A DNA stretch of 64,000 nucleotides from an uncultured Collinsella sp. (GCA_902476475.1 CABSDO010000001.1:4653-68652); one strand, 5' to 3'; shown: positions 8,423 to 17,449, counted from the first letter of the stretch. Program-made: numbers and translations. Notes: generated by a model from the sequence alone, not told the origin.

Positions 8423-10006
8423 ATGTCCAATCGTTTGACGGTGCTGACGTCCAAGAGCGTCTTCACCGGTACGGAAGACCAGCCGTTTGAAGGTTTTGTC
8501 GCGGTACGCGGCAATCGGATTGAAGCCGTCGGTAGCGCTGGCGAGGCAGACTCGTTTCTCGCCCAGGCAGATGAGGTGATCGATTGTGGCGACAGAACGG
8601 TCATGCCTGGCTTGGTCGATGTGCATACGTTCTATACGGGCTGGGCGTTGCGGAGCCTGGGAGCCGACTTATCCGAAGCCTCTGACGTCGACGAAGTGGT
8701 AGCGCTTCTGCGTTTGTGGAAGGATGCCCACCTCGATTGCGCCGCCGCCTTTGGGCACGACCTTCCCGCATCGCTCGCCGAAGGCGCCGAGAATGAAAAA
8801 ACGGCGGCAGCGCTCGACGACGCCTTCGGAGACGTTCCTGTTGTTTGCTTTACTCCGGATGCCGAGACGTGCGTTCTCAACGCCGCCGCCAGCGAGCGCT
8901 ATGGTTTTACGCCCGAGGCCTGCTACGCCGAGAAGACCTGGCGTATGATGCGGGACTTCCTGGCGCTTCCCGAGGTACGCGCCGGGTATTCTGATTACAT
9001 GGCGATGCTGAACGCTCGCGGTGTCACGGCTATCAAAGAGATGGCCTTCGACGACTATTACGGATTTGCCGACGAGATGGCGCGTCGTGAGGAATCTGGC
9101 GAGCTGACGGTTCGCGTCTCCATGATGTCGCAGCCGGTGGGCGCCGGGGCGAATCTGTCCTATGCTCGTGCGGCGCGCGACCGCTTCCAGGGACCGTTTG
9201 TTCGTTTCTCGGGCTTCAACCGTATGACCGATCGTGGCGTGTGGGCAGGACTTGCCGAGATGATCGATCCTTATGAGGAGACGGCCGATGCAGGGGCTGC
9301 CGGCAAGACGGTTGTCGAGGAGCCCGAGTGGGGTTTGATTGAGGACGAGCTGCGCGCGATTGATGCCGAGGGCTTCCGTTACTCGCTTCATTGTCAGGGT
9401 GACGGCGCCGTTCGCCACACCGTTGCGCTGTATGCTTCGCTGCCGCGAGATGAACACGGAGTCATGCTTCGACGCCATGCGATTACCGACCTCGAGAACT
9501 CTGATCCGGAAGACCTTGCCCTGTTTGGCAAGCTGGGCGGAATCTGCGAGGTCTACCCCCAGATCCTCACGCTCGATAAACGCGAGGACTGCCTGTCGAT
9601 GATGCGTCGGCAGATCGGCGAGGTCCGACTGCTGCACAGCTGGAACCGTCGCGGTATGGAAGACGCGGGGTGCACGGTGTGCTGTGGCACCGACCTCCCG
9701 CTCTTGATTCCGAGCTTGGGCGAATCAGTATTTAGCGCATGCGGCGGTTTCTTTGCCGACGGTTTGTCCGTGAATGAGGGCAATACGCTGACGATTGCCG
9801 AGCTCCTTCGTGCGTGGACGGCAGGGGGCGCATATGACCTCATGCGCGAGGATGAGCTGGGGACGCTCGAGGCCGGTAAGCTTGCCGACATCTGTGTGCT
9901 CGATCGCGATGTGTTTGGCCTTGACTACCATGATGCTTGTGACCTTGCTGTTGATATGACCATGTCGGACGGACGTATCGTGTTCGACCGAAATAAGGAG
10001 GTTTAG
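8423..10006 (+). CDS. YtcJ-like amidohydrolase-fold protein with altered metal site
   Basis: This 527-residue protein has the composite beta-sandwich plus TIM-barrel layout of amidohydrolase family 3. The segment PGLVDVHTFY replaces the usual PGxxDxHxH, so the second histidine of the metal-binding HxH pair is Phe. HCQGDGAVRHTV and CCGTDLPLL match later family motifs. The ATG at 8423 follows AAGGAGGTCGCG and lies 10 bases after the carrier stop, so the two are cotranscribed. It could hydrolyse an amide or other bond in the imported compound, but the altered site makes metal use or even catalysis uncertain. Confidence 0.8.
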   Translation: MSNRLTVLTSKSVFTGTEDQPFEGFVAVRGNRIEAVGSAGEADSFLAQADEVIDCGDRTVMPGLVDVHTFYTGWALRSLGADLSEASDVDEVVALLRLWKDAHLDCAAAFGHDLPASLAEGAENEKTAAALDDAFGDVPVVCFTPDAETCVLNAAASERYGFTPEACYAEKTWRMMRDFLALPEVRAGYSDYMAMLNARGVTAIKEMAFDDYYGFADEMARREESGELTVRVSMMSQPVGAGANLSYARAARDRFQGPFVRFSGFNRMTDRGVWAGLAEMIDPYEETADAGAAGKTVVEEPEWGLIEDELRAIDAEGFRYSLHCQGDGAVRHTVALYASLPRDEHGVMLRRHAITDLENSDPEDLALFGKLGGICEVYPQILTLDKREDCLSMMRRQIGEVRLLHSWNRRGMEDAGCTVCCGTDLPLLIPSLGESVFSACGGFFADGLSVNEGNTLTIAELLRAWTAGGAYDLMREDELGTLEAGKLADICVLDRDVFGLDYHDACDLAVDMTMSDGRIVFDRNKEV

Positions 10007-10007
10007 C

Positions 10008-10859
10008 ATGCCTGAAACCAAACCGACGCTGCGTCGCGAGCAGATCGCGGGCATGAACATCCACTACATCATGTGGTCGCTCGACTATTTTTTGGATACG
10101 CAACAGCGCCTGGGCTTTGAGTCCATCGAGCTGTGGTGCGCCGAGCCCCATGTGACGCTCGATCACACTGGGTATTTTGAGGCCGAGGTTCTGGCGAAAA
10201 AGGCCGCCGACCGTGGTCTGCGCTATCGGACGCTCTGTCCCGAGAACGTGGTCTACCCATGGCAGTATTGCGCTCGTAAGCCGCTCCATGAGCAGCGGAG
10301 CCTGGCGTACTTCAAGCATGGCATCGAGCTTGCCGAGGTGCTGGGATGCGACCGCATGTCCGTAAACTCGGGTTGGGGTGACTGGGACGAGGATCGCGAA
10401 GAGGCGTGGAAGCGCAGTCGCGAGCACCTATCCATCTTGGCGGAGTATGCCGGCGAGCACGGTCTGGTGCTAACGATGGAGAGCCTGCGTCCCGAGGAGA
10501 GCAACCTTGTGACGACCGTCGCCGATGCTAAGCGCATGATTGATGAGGTCGCGAGTCCGTACCTGCAGCCTATGGTCGATACGACCGCAATGGGCGTTGC
10601 GGGTGAGTCGCTCGAGGACTGGTTTGCCGCATTTGGCGACGGTGCGATCCACGAGATGCACTTTATCGACGGCGATCCCTATGGCCATCTGGTCTGGGGT
10701 GACGGCAAGCACGATATGGATGCCTTCGTCGCCACGCTCAACGCCCATGGTTTCGATGGCATGTTGGGCCAGGAAATCACGGACGGTCGCTACTTCGATG
10801 ATCCGGCGGCGGCAGATGCCAAGAACATGGCCGCCTTCGAGAAGTATCTGATTGACTAG
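10008..10859 (+). CDS. Sugar phosphate isomerase/epimerase-like TIM-barrel protein (FrlC-like)
   Basis: This 283-residue protein belongs to the AP-endonuclease-2/xylose-isomerase-like fold. Likely metal ligands lie in TMESL, MVDTTAM, MHFIDGDPYGHL and GQEIT. It starts two bases after the amidohydrolase stop with GGAGG upstream. In the frl operon a protein of this fold (FrlC) epimerises psicoselysine and fructoselysine; here the same position next to a SIS deglycase and PfkB kinases suggests interconversion of a ketose conjugate. Substrate is inferred from context only. Confidence 0.85.
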   Translation: MPETKPTLRREQIAGMNIHYIMWSLDYFLDTQQRLGFESIELWCAEPHVTLDHTGYFEAEVLAKKAADRGLRYRTLCPENVVYPWQYCARKPLHEQRSLAYFKHGIELAEVLGCDRMSVNSGWGDWDEDREEAWKRSREHLSILAEYAGEHGLVLTMESLRPEESNLVTTVADAKRMIDEVASPYLQPMVDTTAMGVAGESLEDWFAAFGDGAIHEMHFIDGDPYGHLVWGDGKHDMDAFVATLNAHGFDGMLGQEITDGRYFDDPAAADAKNMAAFEKYLID

Positions 10860-10872
10860 ATAAGATTTTGCT

Positions 10873-10902
10873 CGGCCATGCTAGACACGTCCTGCATGGC
10901 CG
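10873..10902 (+). other. Intra-operon hairpin
   Basis: CGGCCATGC (10873-10881) pairs perfectly with GCATGGCCG (10894-10902) between the isomerase and SIS genes. There is no T-run, so it is more likely an RNA-processing or stability element than a terminator. Confidence 0.5.
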
Positions 10903-10925
10903 GCCAAGCTGGAAAGGAACTAAAC

Positions 10926-11894
10926 ATGAACGCACATGATCTGATTAAGGAAGCAATTGCCGAGAAGGGCAAGTTCGACAGCGTCTACTGGATCGCCTGC
11001 GGTGGCTCCATGATCGATCTGATCCCGGCCCATGAGCTCTTGCAGCGCGAGGCGACGACGTTCACCTCGTATATCTATACGGCCCGTGAGTTCGACATCA
11101 TGCGTCCCCGTCGCCTGGGCGAGAAGTCTCTGGTCATTGCCTGCAGTCACAGCGGCAATACCCCCGAGGTCGTCGAGGGCTGCGAGATTGCCCTTGCCGC
11201 GGGCGCGACGGTGATCGCGCAGACCGATAACGCCGGTTCCAAGATCGATAATGGCAAGTGGGTCACCTGGGTGTACCCGTGGGGCGAGGGCGTTCCGCAG
11301 GCCGAAGTTCCTGCCGGTATCTCGCTGTCGCTCGCGGCCGAGCTGCTCGACCAGCAGGAGGGCTACGCCGATCTCGCCGACATGTATGCCGGTATTGCCG
11401 AAATGGATAAGATTCTGCCTCCCGCACGCGAAAAGGTAAATGCCGAGCTGGGCGATCGCTTCGCCAAGCTTTGCCAGGAGCATGAGTTCTTCTATATCCT
11501 GGGCAGCGGTCCCAACTTTAGCCAGACGTACGGCTTCGCTATCTGCTCGCTGATGGAGATGCAGTGGCAGCACTGCAGCTATATCCACTCCGCCGAGTAC
11601 TTCCATGGCCCCTTTGAGGCTACCCAGGATGGCGTCTTCTACTTCTTGCAGATGGGCTCGAGCGAGTGCCGTCCTATGGACGAGCGCGCCCTGGCGTTCC
11701 TCGAGACCCATACCGACACGCTGATGGTGCTTGATGCCAAGGAGTACGGTATGGAGGCCGTGCCGGCGAGCGTTCGTGCCTATCTGGATCCGGTGCTGTT
11801 CTACGCTATGAACTGCGAGCTGCGTGCAGCGCGCGGCAAGGTGTTCGATCACGACCCCGACTTCCGCCGCTACATGGGCGTTGTTGAGTACTAG
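10926..11894 (+). CDS. SIS-domain sugar isomerase/deglycase (FrlB/FraB-like)
   Basis: This 322-residue protein has two SIS subdomains: one with CGGSMIDLIPA and ACSHSGNTPEVVEG (about residues 20-85), one with LGSGPNFSQTYGFA and AEYFHGPFE (about 185-250). FrlB and FraB cleave a 6-phosphorylated Amadori compound into glucose 6-phosphate and the amino acid. The ATG at 10926 follows GGAAAGGAACTAAAC. Its neighbours, an isomerase upstream and a PfkB kinase 14 bases downstream, give the core kinase plus deglycase pair of such pathways. Confidence 0.88.
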   Translation: MNAHDLIKEAIAEKGKFDSVYWIACGGSMIDLIPAHELLQREATTFTSYIYTAREFDIMRPRRLGEKSLVIACSHSGNTPEVVEGCEIALAAGATVIAQTDNAGSKIDNGKWVTWVYPWGEGVPQAEVPAGISLSLAAELLDQQEGYADLADMYAGIAEMDKILPPAREKVNAELGDRFAKLCQEHEFFYILGSGPNFSQTYGFAICSLMEMQWQHCSYIHSAEYFHGPFEATQDGVFYFLQMGSSECRPMDERALAFLETHTDTLMVLDAKEYGMEAVPASVRAYLDPVLFYAMNCELRAARGKVFDHDPDFRRYMGVVEY

Positions 11895-11908
11895 GAAGGA
11901 TGGATACC

Positions 11909-12772
11909 ATGGCTTTTAACGTGAACGCGCTCGGGTTCGGTGACAACGTCGTCGATCGCTATGAGCATATCCATACCATGTATCCCGGCGGCAATGCGGT
12001 GAATTTTGCCGTTTACGCCAAGAAGTGCGGCGCCGCGCGCTCCGCGTACATGGGCATCTTTGGTAACGACGCCGCTGCCGAGCATGTGATTGCAAGTCTC
12101 GAGGATGAGGGCATCGAGCTCGCTAAGTGCGAGCAGCTTATTGGCGAGAACGGCGCGGCGCGTGTGACCGTGGTCGATGGCGACCGCGTATTCCTCGGCT
12201 CCAACGAGGGCGGCATCCGTGGCGATGCGCGCTATGTGCTCGATCGCTTCGATCTGGCATACATGAAGCAGTTCGACGTAGTCCACTCGGGCAACTACTG
12301 CTTTACCGAGCGCGAGCTCCCCAAGCTGAAGGCTGCAGGCATCACCGTATCGTTTGACTTCTCGGACGATTCCACCGATGAATACTATGAGCAGATTGCC
12401 CCGTTTGTCGACTTCGCCTTCTTTAGCGCTGCCGATGCTGCAAGTGAGGATGAGATTCGCGAGCGCCTCGCTTGGGTTAAGAATTTGGGCCCGCGCTTTG
12501 TGTCCGCAACGGCGGGCGCCGAGGGCTGCATCGCCTATGACGGCGAGCGCTACTATCGCCAGCTGGCAAAGCCCGTAACGGACATGAAGGACACCATGGG
12601 AGCCGGTGACTCGTTCCTGACCTCATTCCTGATGTGCTATCTCGATTCCGCCAAGCGCGGCGAGGACGGACCTGAGGCCATTGAGCGTGCGCTCGATTTT
12701 GCGGCAGGTTTTGCCTCGACCGTGTGCGGCATGGAGGGCTCTTGGGGCCACGGAGCTCCGATCACCGAGTAG
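11909..12772 (+). CDS. PfkB-family sugar kinase 1 (FrlD/FraD-like)
   Basis: This is a 287-residue ribokinase-fold protein. The N-terminal GFGDNVVDRY and YPGGNAVNFAV form the substrate side, and DTMGAGDSFLTSF near the C-terminus is the PfkB signature with the catalytic Asp. The ATG at 11909 is preferred over the in-frame ATG at 11900, because AGGAAGGA ends exactly at 11900. The protein would phosphorylate the C6 hydroxyl of the imported conjugate before cleavage by the SIS enzyme. A second PfkB kinase follows at 12891 after a terminator. Confidence 0.88.
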   Translation: MAFNVNALGFGDNVVDRYEHIHTMYPGGNAVNFAVYAKKCGAARSAYMGIFGNDAAAEHVIASLEDEGIELAKCEQLIGENGAARVTVVDGDRVFLGSNEGGIRGDARYVLDRFDLAYMKQFDVVHSGNYCFTERELPKLKAAGITVSFDFSDDSTDEYYEQIAPFVDFAFFSAADAASEDEIRERLAWVKNLGPRFVSATAGAEGCIAYDGERYYRQLAKPVTDMKDTMGAGDSFLTSFLMCYLDSAKRGEDGPEAIERALDFAAGFASTVCGMEGSWGHGAPITE

Positions 12773-12845
12773 CCTGAGAAAGCGCTGGGGGGCTTGGGGC
12801 TGAAGCCTTGGCTGACTGACGCTAGATTACATCGGAATTCGGATA

Positions 12846-12873
12846 GGGGCTCGCCTTGGGTGGGCCCCTTTTT
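12846..12873 (+). terminator. Internal terminator/attenuator in the carbohydrate operon
   Basis: GGGGCTCGCC pairs with GGTGGGCCCC (two G-T pairs) around a 3-base loop, followed by five T. It lies in the 118-base gap between the two PfkB kinases, so the second half of the operon is probably expressed at a lower level or from its own promoter. Confidence 0.75.
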
Positions 12874-12890
12874 GATTGCTGGAGAAGACT

Positions 12891-13691
12891 ATGGATATCA
12901 AAGCATGTGCAGCTGGCTTTTGCTGTGCGGACGTGTACCAAAACATCGGCGTGTTCTATCCGACTGGCAATGGCATCGACTGGGGTATCCACCTGGCGCG
13001 AATGGGCATATCGGTATCTGCGGTGTCGGTCGTCGGAAAGGACGAGTACGGAGACAAAATGCGCGAGGCGCTGGCTGCCGAGGGGTTCGACATCTCGCAT
13101 CTTCGCGTGGAGGACGGCGATACCTCGGTGATGCTCATGGCGTTGAAGGACGGCGTCGACCGCGTGCGTCTCGAAGCGATTGACGGTGTCATGGAAACGT
13201 ACCGACCAAACGATGATGACCGGGCATTTATCCTGGAGCACGATGTCATCCATACCGACCTGTTTGGAAACTGCTTAGACCTGCTGCCCGAATGGCACGA
13301 GGCAGGCAAGACCGTCGTCATGGACTTTTCGGTGTTCAGTCAAGATCCCGAATACGCCTGTGAGGACCATTTTCCTTACGTTGACTATGCCTTTATGTCG
13401 TTTGAGGAGGATAGCGCGGAGCTGCGCGACTGGGTGCGCCATGTGCAGGAGCTGGGCCCGCGCGTGGCAGTCGCCACACTTGGCGAGAAGGGAAGCATCG
13501 CCTATGACGGTGAGCGCTTCTATGAATGTGGGATCGTGCCGGCCGAGAAGGTTGTCAATACCGTGGGCGCCGGCGACTCGTATATCGCCGGATTCACCAA
13601 GGGTGTACTGGATGGGCTTGACGTGCCGGCGTGCATGCATGCCGGTGCCGAGCTTTCGTCCCGAGTCATTGGGTCGTTCGAACCGTACTAG
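12891..13691 (+). CDS. PfkB-family sugar kinase 2
   Basis: This 266-residue ribokinase-fold protein has the C-terminal signature NTVGAGDSYIAGF with the catalytic Asp, and an N-terminal YPTGNGIDWGIHLARMG in place of the GGN pattern. It is clearly related to the kinase at 11909 (similar YDGERxYxC/R and GPRxVxAT blocks) but diverged, which suggests a second substrate or epimer. The ATG at 12891 follows GGAGAAGACT; an upstream in-frame TTG is less likely. Confidence 0.87.
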   Translation: MDIKACAAGFCCADVYQNIGVFYPTGNGIDWGIHLARMGISVSAVSVVGKDEYGDKMREALAAEGFDISHLRVEDGDTSVMLMALKDGVDRVRLEAIDGVMETYRPNDDDRAFILEHDVIHTDLFGNCLDLLPEWHEAGKTVVMDFSVFSQDPEYACEDHFPYVDYAFMSFEEDSAELRDWVRHVQELGPRVAVATLGEKGSIAYDGERFYECGIVPAEKVVNTVGAGDSYIAGFTKGVLDGLDVPACMHAGAELSSRVIGSFEPY

Positions 13692-13718
13692 GAATAAAAG
13701 CCTGGAAAGGAGTGCAAG

Positions 13719-14579
13719 ATGGTAATCGATATGCTGGTCCAGCCCATGCTCTACGGCGAGATCTATACGCCAGGCGACGAGCCAGACGGCTTTGGTTTTT
13801 GGGAGCGTGAGTTTGGCATGGGGCACATGGGCCCCATGGACTGGGATGAGCTCGTGGCCGAAATGGATGTCTGCGATGTGCGGAAAAGCGTGCTCATGCC
13901 GCTCGATGTGACCACGGCGTGCGGCGGGCACTTTGGCACCAACGACCAGGTTGCCGCGCTTGTTGCCGCGCACCCCGATCGCCTATGGGGATTCGCGAGC
14001 GTGGACCCGCAAGTGAGTGGCGCCGCCGATGAGCTGGAGCGTGCCTTTACCGAGCTGGGGGCCAAGGGGCTCTGCCTGCATCCGGCAAAGCAAGGTTTTG
14101 CGCCCGATGATGCCGTGGCCGAGCCGCTCTACAAGCTCTGTGAGCGCTACAACAAGCCGGTGGTTTTCCATGCCGGTATGTCCTGGGAGCCGGGTGCGGA
14201 GCTTTCGCGAAGCCACCCGCTTGCGTTTGAGCACACCATCGCAACGCATCCGGATGTGCGCTTTAACCTGACGCACTTTGGCTGGCCCTGGGTGCGCGAG
14301 ACCGTGGCGATGCTGCTCAAGTATCCCAATTGCTATACGGATGCCTCTATTACCTATATCGATTCGCCCGAAGAAATGATGCAGCGGCTCTTCACCGTCG
14401 ATATGGGACCGCTGTGGTATGAGCGTGCCCTGTCTCATCAGGTGATGTTTGCCAGCAATACGCCACGCTTCCGCGCCTTCAAGCTCAAGCGGGCGCTTGA
14501 TACTGTGCCCATGCGCGATGAGGCGCGGGAGAATCTGTATTCCGGTACGGCGCTGCGTTTTCTGAAAGGTGATGAGTGA
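13719..14579 (+). CDS. Amidohydrolase-2-fold protein lacking the N-terminal HxH
   Basis: This 286-residue protein has a TIM-barrel layout typical of amidohydrolase family 2: GFASVDP, KGLCLHPAKQGF, PVVFHAG, LTHFGWPWV. The usual D-x-H-x-H at the start is replaced by VIDMLVQPML, and the C-terminal GSDxP by ASNTPR, so three metal-site positions are missing. It may be metal-independent, use one remaining site (His in FHAG and THFG), or be a binding protein. GGAAAGGAG precedes the ATG. It overlaps the context of the YjbQ-like gene that starts directly after it. Confidence 0.8.
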   Translation: MVIDMLVQPMLYGEIYTPGDEPDGFGFWEREFGMGHMGPMDWDELVAEMDVCDVRKSVLMPLDVTTACGGHFGTNDQVAALVAAHPDRLWGFASVDPQVSGAADELERAFTELGAKGLCLHPAKQGFAPDDAVAEPLYKLCERYNKPVVFHAGMSWEPGAELSRSHPLAFEHTIATHPDVRFNLTHFGWPWVRETVAMLLKYPNCYTDASITYIDSPEEMMQRLFTVDMGPLWYERALSHQVMFASNTPRFRAFKLKRALDTVPMRDEARENLYSGTALRFLKGDE

Positions 14580-14580
14580 C

Positions 14581-15009
14581 ATGGTGACACTCGAGACATT
14601 GAACTATCTATCGACGGCGCCCGACCAGTTCATCGATATCACAGAAGATGTGCATGCCGCCATCGAGCGTAGTGCGGTGACCGATGGACTGGCAGCGATT
14701 ATTTTGTCGCATACGACTTGCGGCATCGTGGTGAACGAGGGGCTTCCGTGCGTGGAGACCGATCTCATGGAGACGCTCGATCGCATTGCCCCGCCCGATG
14801 CCCCCTATGCGCATGCTCATTTCTTGCCGAGCTATGGTGCCACGGGCAATAACTCCTGTGGTCATATCAAGAGCATGATTTGCGGCAATAGCTGCTTCTT
14901 CCCCGTTCAAGACGGCCACATTGTATGTGGCGGGGCCCAGAACATCTACCTTGCGGAGTTCGATGGACCTCAGAAGCGAAAAGTGTTCGTTGAGGTGCTG
15001 GGCGAGTAG
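14581..15009 (+). CDS. YjbQ (UPF0047) family protein
   Basis: This protein of about 142 residues has the family pattern HTTCGIVVNEG, DAPYAHAHF, GHIKSMICGNS and the end IYLAEFDGPQKRKVFVEVLG. The family's usual GTWQGI reads GGAQNI. Some members show weak thiamine-phosphate synthase activity, but the physiological role is not settled. The start is uncertain: ATG 14581 gives the best spacing from AAAGG, while ATG 14572 overlaps the preceding gene. Placement inside a sugar-conjugate operon suggests a role with a phosphorylated or lactone-like intermediate. Confidence 0.85.
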   Translation: MVTLETLNYLSTAPDQFIDITEDVHAAIERSAVTDGLAAIILSHTTCGIVVNEGLPCVETDLMETLDRIAPPDAPYAHAHFLPSYGATGNNSCGHIKSMICGNSCFFPVQDGHIVCGGAQNIYLAEFDGPQKRKVFVEVLGE

Positions 15010-15050
15010 CAGTTGATGTCTGTGAGTCGGCGAGCTAAAGGAGATTGACC

Positions 15051-15860
15051 ATGTCGTTTATGGCTTCGATGTTTGGGACCGAGAAACCGGTAATTGGCAT
15101 GCTGCATCTGCAGCCGCTGCCTGGCGATCCTCTGTATTATCCGGGCGGCAGCGTTTCGCGCGTGATCGATGCCGCCAAGCGCGATCTCGAAGCGCTGCAG
15201 TCGGGTGGCGTGGACGGCATTCTGATCACCAATGAGCTATCGATGCCCTACGAGCAGCATGTGTCAGCAGTGACCCTTGCCGCTATGGGGCATGTCATCG
15301 GAGCTCTTGCCGCAGATTTCTCGACCCCTTGGGGTGCAGAGGCTATTTATGACGGCGATGCCACGATTGAGCTGTGCGCCGCCGTCGAGGCGCAGTTTAC
15401 GCGCTGCAATTTTTGCGGTGCCTGGGCTGGCGACCTTGGCCTGATCAATCGTGACTTTGCGCGCACCATGCGCCGCCGCGCCGCCCTGCGTCTGGATGAC
15501 CTAAAGATGTTCCATTTCATCACAAGCGAGGGCGAGGTGTATCTTAACGACCGATCGACTCCCGATATTGCCGATTCGCTGGTATTCAACTGCCTGCCGG
15601 ACGCCCTTGTTATTGGTGGGTCTGCTGCCGGGCGCGGCGCTTCGGGCGAACTTGCCGACGAGGTGCGCGCCCGTGTTGGCGATGTGCCGGTGGTATGTGG
15701 AACGGGATGCCGCGAGAATACCGTTGCAGACGTGTTTTCGCATTATGATGGCGCGTTTGTCGGTACCTGCCTCAAGCGAGACGGCAAGCTCGACGCCCCT
15801 GCCGAAGCCGAACGGGTCGCGCGGTTCATGGCTGCCGCCCGTGCCGCGAGAGGGGAGTGA
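15051..15860 (+). CDS. BtpA/SgcQ-family TIM-barrel protein
   Basis: This 269-residue protein begins with the family hallmark EKPVIGMLHLQPLPGDP and shows GVDGILITNE, NRDFARTMRRRA, DALVIGGSAAGRGA and GTCLKRDG. BtpA proteins are named for photosystem I assembly, but bacterial SgcQ members sit in sugar operons and have no proven reaction. The ATG at 15051 follows AAAGGAGA. The next gene, an FGGY kinase, starts 5 bases after its stop. Confidence 0.85.
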   Translation: MSFMASMFGTEKPVIGMLHLQPLPGDPLYYPGGSVSRVIDAAKRDLEALQSGGVDGILITNELSMPYEQHVSAVTLAAMGHVIGALAADFSTPWGAEAIYDGDATIELCAAVEAQFTRCNFCGAWAGDLGLINRDFARTMRRRAALRLDDLKMFHFITSEGEVYLNDRSTPDIADSLVFNCLPDALVIGGSAAGRGASGELADEVRARVGDVPVVCGTGCRENTVADVFSHYDGAFVGTCLKRDGKLDAPAEAERVARFMAAARAARGE

Positions 15861-15865
15861 GCGGC

Positions 15866-17383
15866 ATGCCGTACTATCTTGGCATCGACATAGGAACGAG
15901 TGCGTCCAAGGGTGTGTTAATAGATGCGGAGTGTCAAATTGTGGCGCAGGCATCTTGTCAACATGAGACCGAGAACCCTCAGGATGGTTGGTATCAGCAC
16001 GATGCAGAAGCGATTTGGTGGGGTGATTTTTGCCGGCTGTCTCGCGAGCTTATCGAGCGCGCGGGCATCGAGGCGAACCAGATCCGCTGCGTAGGGTTGT
16101 CGGCTTTGGGCTGTGATTGCGTGCCGGTCGATGAAGATTGCCACGCCTTGGCTCCGGCAATTCTCTACGGGGTTGATGCTCGCTCGAAGCCGCAGATTGA
16201 CGAGCTTCTTTCCGAATATGGCCCCGATCGCGCTCGCGAGCTCTTTGGACACGATCCGTGTTCGTCGGATATCGCCCCTAAGGTCCTTTGGTTTAAGGAG
16301 AATATGCCTGAGGTCCATGAGCGGGCGGCGAAGTTTCTTACGGCTTCGTCCTATCTATGCGCCAAGCTTACCGGCAGGTTTACGATCGACCGTTATCTTG
16401 CCGAGGATTTCCTTCCCTTATACGATCGCGGGACGTGGCAGGTTAATGAGCGCGGGTGCGCGCGGTTCTGCCGCCCCGACCAGATGGCCGAAGTCATGGC
16501 GGCGACCGATATCGCCGGTGTAATCACGGATCGGGCGGCGGTTGAAACCGGTCTTGCGAGGGATACGCCGGTGCTTGTCGGAACAGGCGATTCGGGCGCC
16601 GAGGCGATTTCTACCGGAGTGTTCTGCCCCGGGGACATGATGGTGCAACTCGGGAGCACGGCCTACTTTATCTATTTGGCGGACCATATGGTCGATGACG
16701 CTCGTCTGTGGCCAGGGACATTCATCATCCCCGGAACTTACGGTATCTGCGCCGGCACCAATACAGCAGGTGCGTTGACGGCGTGGTTGCGACGCGAGTT
16801 GTACCGCGATGCCGTGGATGCCGAACGCTCCGGCGGCCCCGATGCCTATGAGGTCATGGCGCACGATGCCGGACAGGTAGGTCCTGGAGCGGATGGCCTG
16901 CTGTGTCTTCCATACTTTGCGGGCGAGCGCACCCCGCTCAACGATCCCGAGGCGCGTGGCGTGTTCTTCGGACTGACCGAAAGGCATACCCGGGGCCATA
17001 TGGTCCGCGCGGCTTTGGAAGGGATCGCCTATACGGTCGCAGCGCATGTTGATATTATCGAGCGAGATCATGGATTACCTATCGAGCACATCATGCTCGT
17101 GGGTGGCGGAACTAAGAATCCGGTATGGATGCAGGCGATTGCCGATGTTTGCGGTCGTGAAGTTTCGGTTGCGAAGGTTACGGTGGGCGCATGTTTTGGC
17201 GATGCTCTTATGGCGGCACTTGCTGGCGGCGCCTATTCATCATGGGGTGAGCTCCCCCGGGTTCTTGGGGTCGCGCAAACGATCGAGCCTGATATGGACG
17301 CTCATGAGCTGTACGCATCGCGCCGCCGTATCTTTGATGAGCTATATGCGCGAAATTGCGACCTTATGCACGAGTTAGTGTAG
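15866..17383 (+). CDS. FGGY-family carbohydrate kinase (xylulokinase-like)
   Basis: This 505-residue kinase has the N-terminal phosphate-1 motif GIDIGTSASKGVLI, the sugar-side segment GDSGAEAISTG and the C-terminal adenosine motif LVGGGTKNPVWMQAIADV with GDALMAALAGG. Such kinases phosphorylate pentuloses, glycerol or other polyols. The ATG at 15866 follows AGAGGGGAG. It is the last operon gene; a MITE-like element lies 66 bases downstream. Three kinases in one operon imply either several related substrates or sequential phosphorylation of two cleavage products. Confidence 0.9.
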   Translation: MPYYLGIDIGTSASKGVLIDAECQIVAQASCQHETENPQDGWYQHDAEAIWWGDFCRLSRELIERAGIEANQIRCVGLSALGCDCVPVDEDCHALAPAILYGVDARSKPQIDELLSEYGPDRARELFGHDPCSSDIAPKVLWFKENMPEVHERAAKFLTASSYLCAKLTGRFTIDRYLAEDFLPLYDRGTWQVNERGCARFCRPDQMAEVMAATDIAGVITDRAAVETGLARDTPVLVGTGDSGAEAISTGVFCPGDMMVQLGSTAYFIYLADHMVDDARLWPGTFIIPGTYGICAGTNTAGALTAWLRRELYRDAVDAERSGGPDAYEVMAHDAGQVGPGADGLLCLPYFAGERTPLNDPEARGVFFGLTERHTRGHMVRAALEGIAYTVAAHVDIIERDHGLPIEHIMLVGGGTKNPVWMQAIADVCGREVSVAKVTVGACFGDALMAALAGGAYSSWGELPRVLGVAQTIEPDMDAHELYASRRRIFDELYARNCDLMHELV

Positions 17384-17449
17384 CGCCGCCGAATTGCCCC
17401 ACGCTCTTATGGGGGCTGCGTTGTGCGATTCGCATGTCCCTTGAGGGTC

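Noticed and set aside
13660..13690. Possible tRNA T-arm (GTTCGAACC)
   Set aside because: It lies inside the second PfkB kinase gene and no cloverleaf can be drawn.
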